Shown here piece after piece: positions 61,703 through 64,000 of a stretch of 64,000 nt of DNA (positions within the stretch are counted from its first letter, which is position 1; every line of letters starts with the position of its first letter). The stretch is taken from the NCBI RefSeq assembly GCF_030691015.1, contig NZ_JAUYFF010000002.1, forward strand, positions 124,001-188,000, written 5' to 3'. The notes beneath the pieces are model-generated. The model had not been told where the DNA came from, searched no databases, and was given only the letters and a program-made list of their open reading frames with translations. The DNA comes from Sulfuricurvum sp. Lineage in GTDB: Bacteria; Campylobacterota; Campylobacteria; Campylobacterales; Sulfurimonadaceae. The position numbers and the translations under genes were made by a program.

Positions 61703-62164
61703 TTACCCCATATTCTTTTTCAATACATCCATCGGCGTGACAAACATCGCTTTAAAGAGCGGCGATATACGTGTTGTTTTATCATCGATCACTTCGAGTG
61801 CGCTGAAACTAAATCCCTCTCCGTCTGCACTGTTCGTCGGTGTGACCGTAAAGGTGAGCGGTTTGAGGGTGCGGATCATGTTGAGGATATTTTTGTGTCG
61901 TTTGTCTTCGGAGGAGAGGAGAATATTGCCGTCTTTCGTCCGTACTTTTGCCGATTCGACCAAGAGTCTCCAGTTATCGGCATGGAGGGTTTTATTCCAT
62001 GTCATCGTCCCGCTGGAGTAGTTGATTTGTTTTTTTTCACCTACGATGATCCCTTCTCGGGTGGTGCGTATGGTTTCGGCGAGGGTGAGAAAAAAGTTTT
62101 TTCCTCCGATGGCCTCTGCGCAATCTCGTAACTGTTCTGCTAATGTTTGTTCTGTGCTATCCAT
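61703..62164 (-). CDS. Hypothetical protein
   Basis: A 153-residue soluble protein that I do not recognise (TLAEQLRDCAEAIGGKNFFLTLAETIRTTREGIIVGEKKQINYSSGTMTWNKTLHADNW ...). No signal or membrane segment is visible. A good AAAGGA precedes the ATG, which favours this strand over the nearly co-extensive opposite frame. It is divergent from the YcgN-like gene. Confidence 0.75.
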   Translation of the reverse strand: MDSTEQTLAEQLRDCAEAIGGKNFFLTLAETIRTTREGIIVGEKKQINYSSGTMTWNKTLHADNWRLLVESAKVRTKDGNILLSSEDKRHKNILNMIRTLKPLTFTVTPTNSADGEGFSFSALEVIDDKTTRISPLFKAMFVTPMDVLKKNMG

Positions 62165-62248
62165 AAATTATCCTTTATCTTTTGCTCATCATATCCAAAT
62201 AACGCTCCGAATGGGCGATTTTAATCCCAAATATGCTATTTTTCTACT

Positions 62249-62710
62249 ATGAAACAACAAGAAACTATCCCTTTTTGGGAAACGAAAACGCTCGAAGAAT
62301 TAAATCCGCAGGAGTGGGAAGCTTTATGTGACGGATGCGGTCTGTGCTGTCTGAACCGTTTGCAGGATGAGGAAGATGATAATGCCCCTATCTATCTGAC
62401 TCGTGTCGCATGCCATTGTTATGATATCAATGCGGCACAATGCAGTGATTATCACAACCGCTTTGAGAGAGTAGACGGATGTATGGGGCTAAGCATTGAT
62501 CGGGTAGCTGAGTACGACTGGCTCCCTGAGACATGCGCGTATCGTCTGCGCCACCACGGAAAACCTCTCCCCTCTTGGCATCCGCTGATTACCAAAGATC
62601 GCCATTCAGTACGTCCGTATGGGATGCATGCACTCGATCCTGTGCTGGAAACTGAGACGATTGATTTGGAAGATTATATTGTCGAAGAGTCTGTTTTTAA
62701 GTCATTTTAA
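62249..62710 (+). CDS. YcgN-type cysteine-cluster protein
   Basis: A 153-residue protein of the YcgN (UPF0260) branch of the YkgJ zinc- or iron-chelating family. The cysteines are in CDGCGLCCLNRLQDEED, VACHCYD, AAQCSDY, VDGCMGL and LPETCAYRL, the full family pattern. WHPLITKDRHSV and a C-terminal DYIVEE follow, as usual. Biochemical role unknown. Length is normal. Confidence 0.9.
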   Translation: MKQQETIPFWETKTLEELNPQEWEALCDGCGLCCLNRLQDEEDDNAPIYLTRVACHCYDINAAQCSDYHNRFERVDGCMGLSIDRVAEYDWLPETCAYRLRHHGKPLPSWHPLITKDRHSVRPYGMHALDPVLETETIDLEDYIVEESVFKSF

Positions 62711-62832
62711 AAATAAATTTTATTGATTGATGATGAAATATGCATTTTTATCGATCTCGCTATTCTCGTGCTATACTTAAGTCTTATAATTCGCGTAATA
62801 TAGTGCAATCTTTGTAGAAAAAGGGAGTAGTG

Positions 62833-64000
62833 ATGGATAATATAACGATAAAAACTAAATTGATGTTGGTTTCGCTGTTGGTCTCTTTGGCGTTAATGGT
62901 GGCGGCGGTTGATTCGTTGCTTTCAACGAAAAAAGGGCTGATGGATGCCAAAAAGACGATGCTTACCACTCAAATAGACACGGTAACCTCTCTACTTGCG
63001 TATTATCAGAATGAAGTGAGTGAAGGGCGCATGAGTTTAGAAAAAGCTCAGGATGCGGCAAAGGAACATATCAAAACACTTCGCTATAACGAGAAAGAGT
63101 ATTTTTTTATTCTAAACGATAAAGTTCAGGGTGTTATGCATCCGATCAAACCTGCATTGGATAATACCGACCTCTCCGACATTAAAGATCCGGAAGGAAA
63201 ACACCTTTTTGTCGAATTTGCAAAAGTAGCCAAAGAGGAAAAAGAGGGGTACGTCACTTATATGTGGCCGAAGCCTGATACAGAGACACCGTTACCGAAG
63301 TTGACATTTGTTCGTGCTTTTCCTGCATGGGGATGGATTGTCGGAAGCGGAGTCTATGTCGATGACGTTGATAATGAATTTTTGGATTTAGTTATTCAAA
63401 AAGGGATCATAATTACCGTTTTAGTTACATTATTGTTGATGCTGCTGATTGCGATACAGCGTTCGATCGGGCATAAGCTCTCTACCATGCAGTTAATGGC
63501 GGAAGAACTGGCCAGCGGTAACGGGGATTTGACGAAGCGTCTGGGGATTACCGGAGCGGATGAACCGGCACGTGCTGCCGGATCGATCAACTCCTTTATC
63601 GCCGTAATCCAGACTATGGTTCAAAATGCTAAACGTGCATCGGATGAGAATGCCTCAGTGGCGACGGAACTCTCCCAAACTTCTATAGCAATCGGACGCC
63701 GCATGGAAGATGAATCGAATCAAATGGATGCGATTTACCGCAGTACGGAACAGATTATTGCCCACCTAGCCCTCTCTAAACGTGATAATGAAACAACGTG
63801 TAAAGAGGTGGTAGAAGCCAGTGAAATGCTTCGAATATCGCGTGATGAGTTAATGGCGATGATTAAGATGATTCATCACAGCGTGGAAGTGGAAGCCGAT
63901 TTCGCGATCAAAATCCGTGAGCTGACGAACAATGCACGCCAAATTCGAGAGGTTCTCTCCGTTATCGGTGATATCGCCGATCAAACCAATTTGTTGGCAC
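62833..64000 (+). CDS. Methyl-accepting chemotaxis protein, 3' end outside the window
   Basis: The frame opens at an ATG preceded by AAGGGAG and stays open to the window end (about 389 residues seen). An N-terminal membrane segment (LMLVSLLVSLALMVAAVDSLL) and a single Cache-type periplasmic domain (EYFFILNDKVQGVMHPIKPALDNTDLSDIKDPEGK ... FPAWGWIVGSGVYVDDVD) come first. A second membrane segment (GIIITVLVTLLLMLLIAI), a HAMP region and the start of the signalling helices follow, reaching VIGDIADQTNLLA, part of the kinase-control hairpin. It should sense a small ligand and steer the flagellar motor via CheA. Confidence 0.92.
   Translation, partial: MDNITIKTKLMLVSLLVSLALMVAAVDSLLSTKKGLMDAKKTMLTTQIDTVTSLLAYYQNEVSEGRMSLEKAQDAAKEHIKTLRYNEKEYFFILNDKVQGVMHPIKPALDNTDLSDIKDPEGKHLFVEFAKVAKEEKEGYVTYMWPKPDTETPLPKLTFVRAFPAWGWIVGSGVYVDDVDNEFLDLVIQKGIIITVLVTLLLMLLIAIQRSIGHKLSTMQLMAEELASGNGDLTKRLGITGADEPARAAGSINSFIAVIQTMVQNAKRASDENASVATELSQTSIAIGRRMEDESNQMDAIYRSTEQIIAHLALSKRDNETTCKEVVEASEMLRISRDELMAMIKMIHHSVEVEADFAIKIRELTNNARQIREVLSVIGDIADQTNLLA

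Noticed and set aside
61700-62131. A 143-codon rightward frame opposite the hypothetical gene at 61703-62164
   Set aside because: No ribosome site and an unlikely protein sequence; the leftward frame has AAAGGA and a normal composition.

Overview
The window looks like chromosome from a member of the Campylobacterota, probably a Sulfuricurvum/Sulfurimonas-type organism. The support is the trmB-ftsE-ftsX-envC order with a long (390-residue) TrmB, a flagellar L-ring gene, many PAS/GGDEF/EAL sensors and the overall AT-rich style. The genus is inferred by eye, not proven.

Layout. (1) 1-9300 is core: the end of an EAL-domain protein, a YqeY-like protein, FlgH, then a leftward overlapping block (RluD-type pseudouridine synthase, fibronectin-III lipoprotein, TrmB, FtsE, FtsX, EnvC-like activator) and a rightward RodA/FtsW-type gene. 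(2) 9338-28693 is an integrated mobilizable island. It is bounded by a 47-bp direct repeat of the 3' half of a tRNA-Met(CAU) gene. It carries a second tRNA-Met(CAU), a type I restriction-modification operon with three extra genes (pentapeptide-like membrane protein, KAP NTPase, membrane/coiled-coil/winged-helix protein) between hsdS and hsdR, a CI-type repressor, a MobV-like relaxase behind a strongly palindromic oriT-like region, a replisome-organizer-like protein, an excisionase-like protein, small cargo genes, a PLD-like/membrane protein pair and a tyrosine integrase next to attR. Two control regions of the island are copies of each other, with the same -35/-10 and the same TATATC-N5-GATATA operator. 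(3) 28792-30091 is more accessory DNA: a RelE/ParE-type toxin-antitoxin pair and an unknown membrane-anchored protein. (4) 30244-35786 returns to chromosomal genes: SixA-like phosphatase, DUF1294, D-Ala-D-Ala carboxypeptidase, a YjfB-like motility peptide, a LOV-GGDEF protein and a phasin-like/UbiB-like pair.

(5) 35856-54230 is a dense signalling district. With the LOV-GGDEF protein at 32-34 kb it totals eight GGDEF proteins (two of them GGDEF-EAL), a CheB/CheR/histidine-kinase fusion, a winged-helix protein with a LOV photosensor, and a periplasmic binding protein coupled to a GGDEF-EAL receptor. Input domains differ (LOV, PhnD-like, PilJ-like, Cache-like, REC), so many signals probably feed cyclic-di-GMP control of motility or attachment. 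(6) 54227-58132 is housekeeping or unknown (Nudix, rhodanese, TerB-DnaJ, aldo/keto reductase, DUF3108) ending in tRNA-Gly(UCC). (7) 58297-61437 is a 1046-residue reverse transcriptase-nitrilase fusion of the DRT1/UG1 defence type, with RT and nitrilase catalytic residues both visible. (8) 61703-64000 holds a hypothetical protein, a YcgN-type cysteine-cluster protein and the 5' part of a chemotaxis receptor cut by the window end.

The best candidates for something undescribed are the three-gene insert in the type I R-M operon, the PLD-like/membrane pair, the winged-helix-LOV regulator with its CheB/CheR-kinase neighbour, and the duplicated operator circuit of the island. DRT1 itself is a known defence class.
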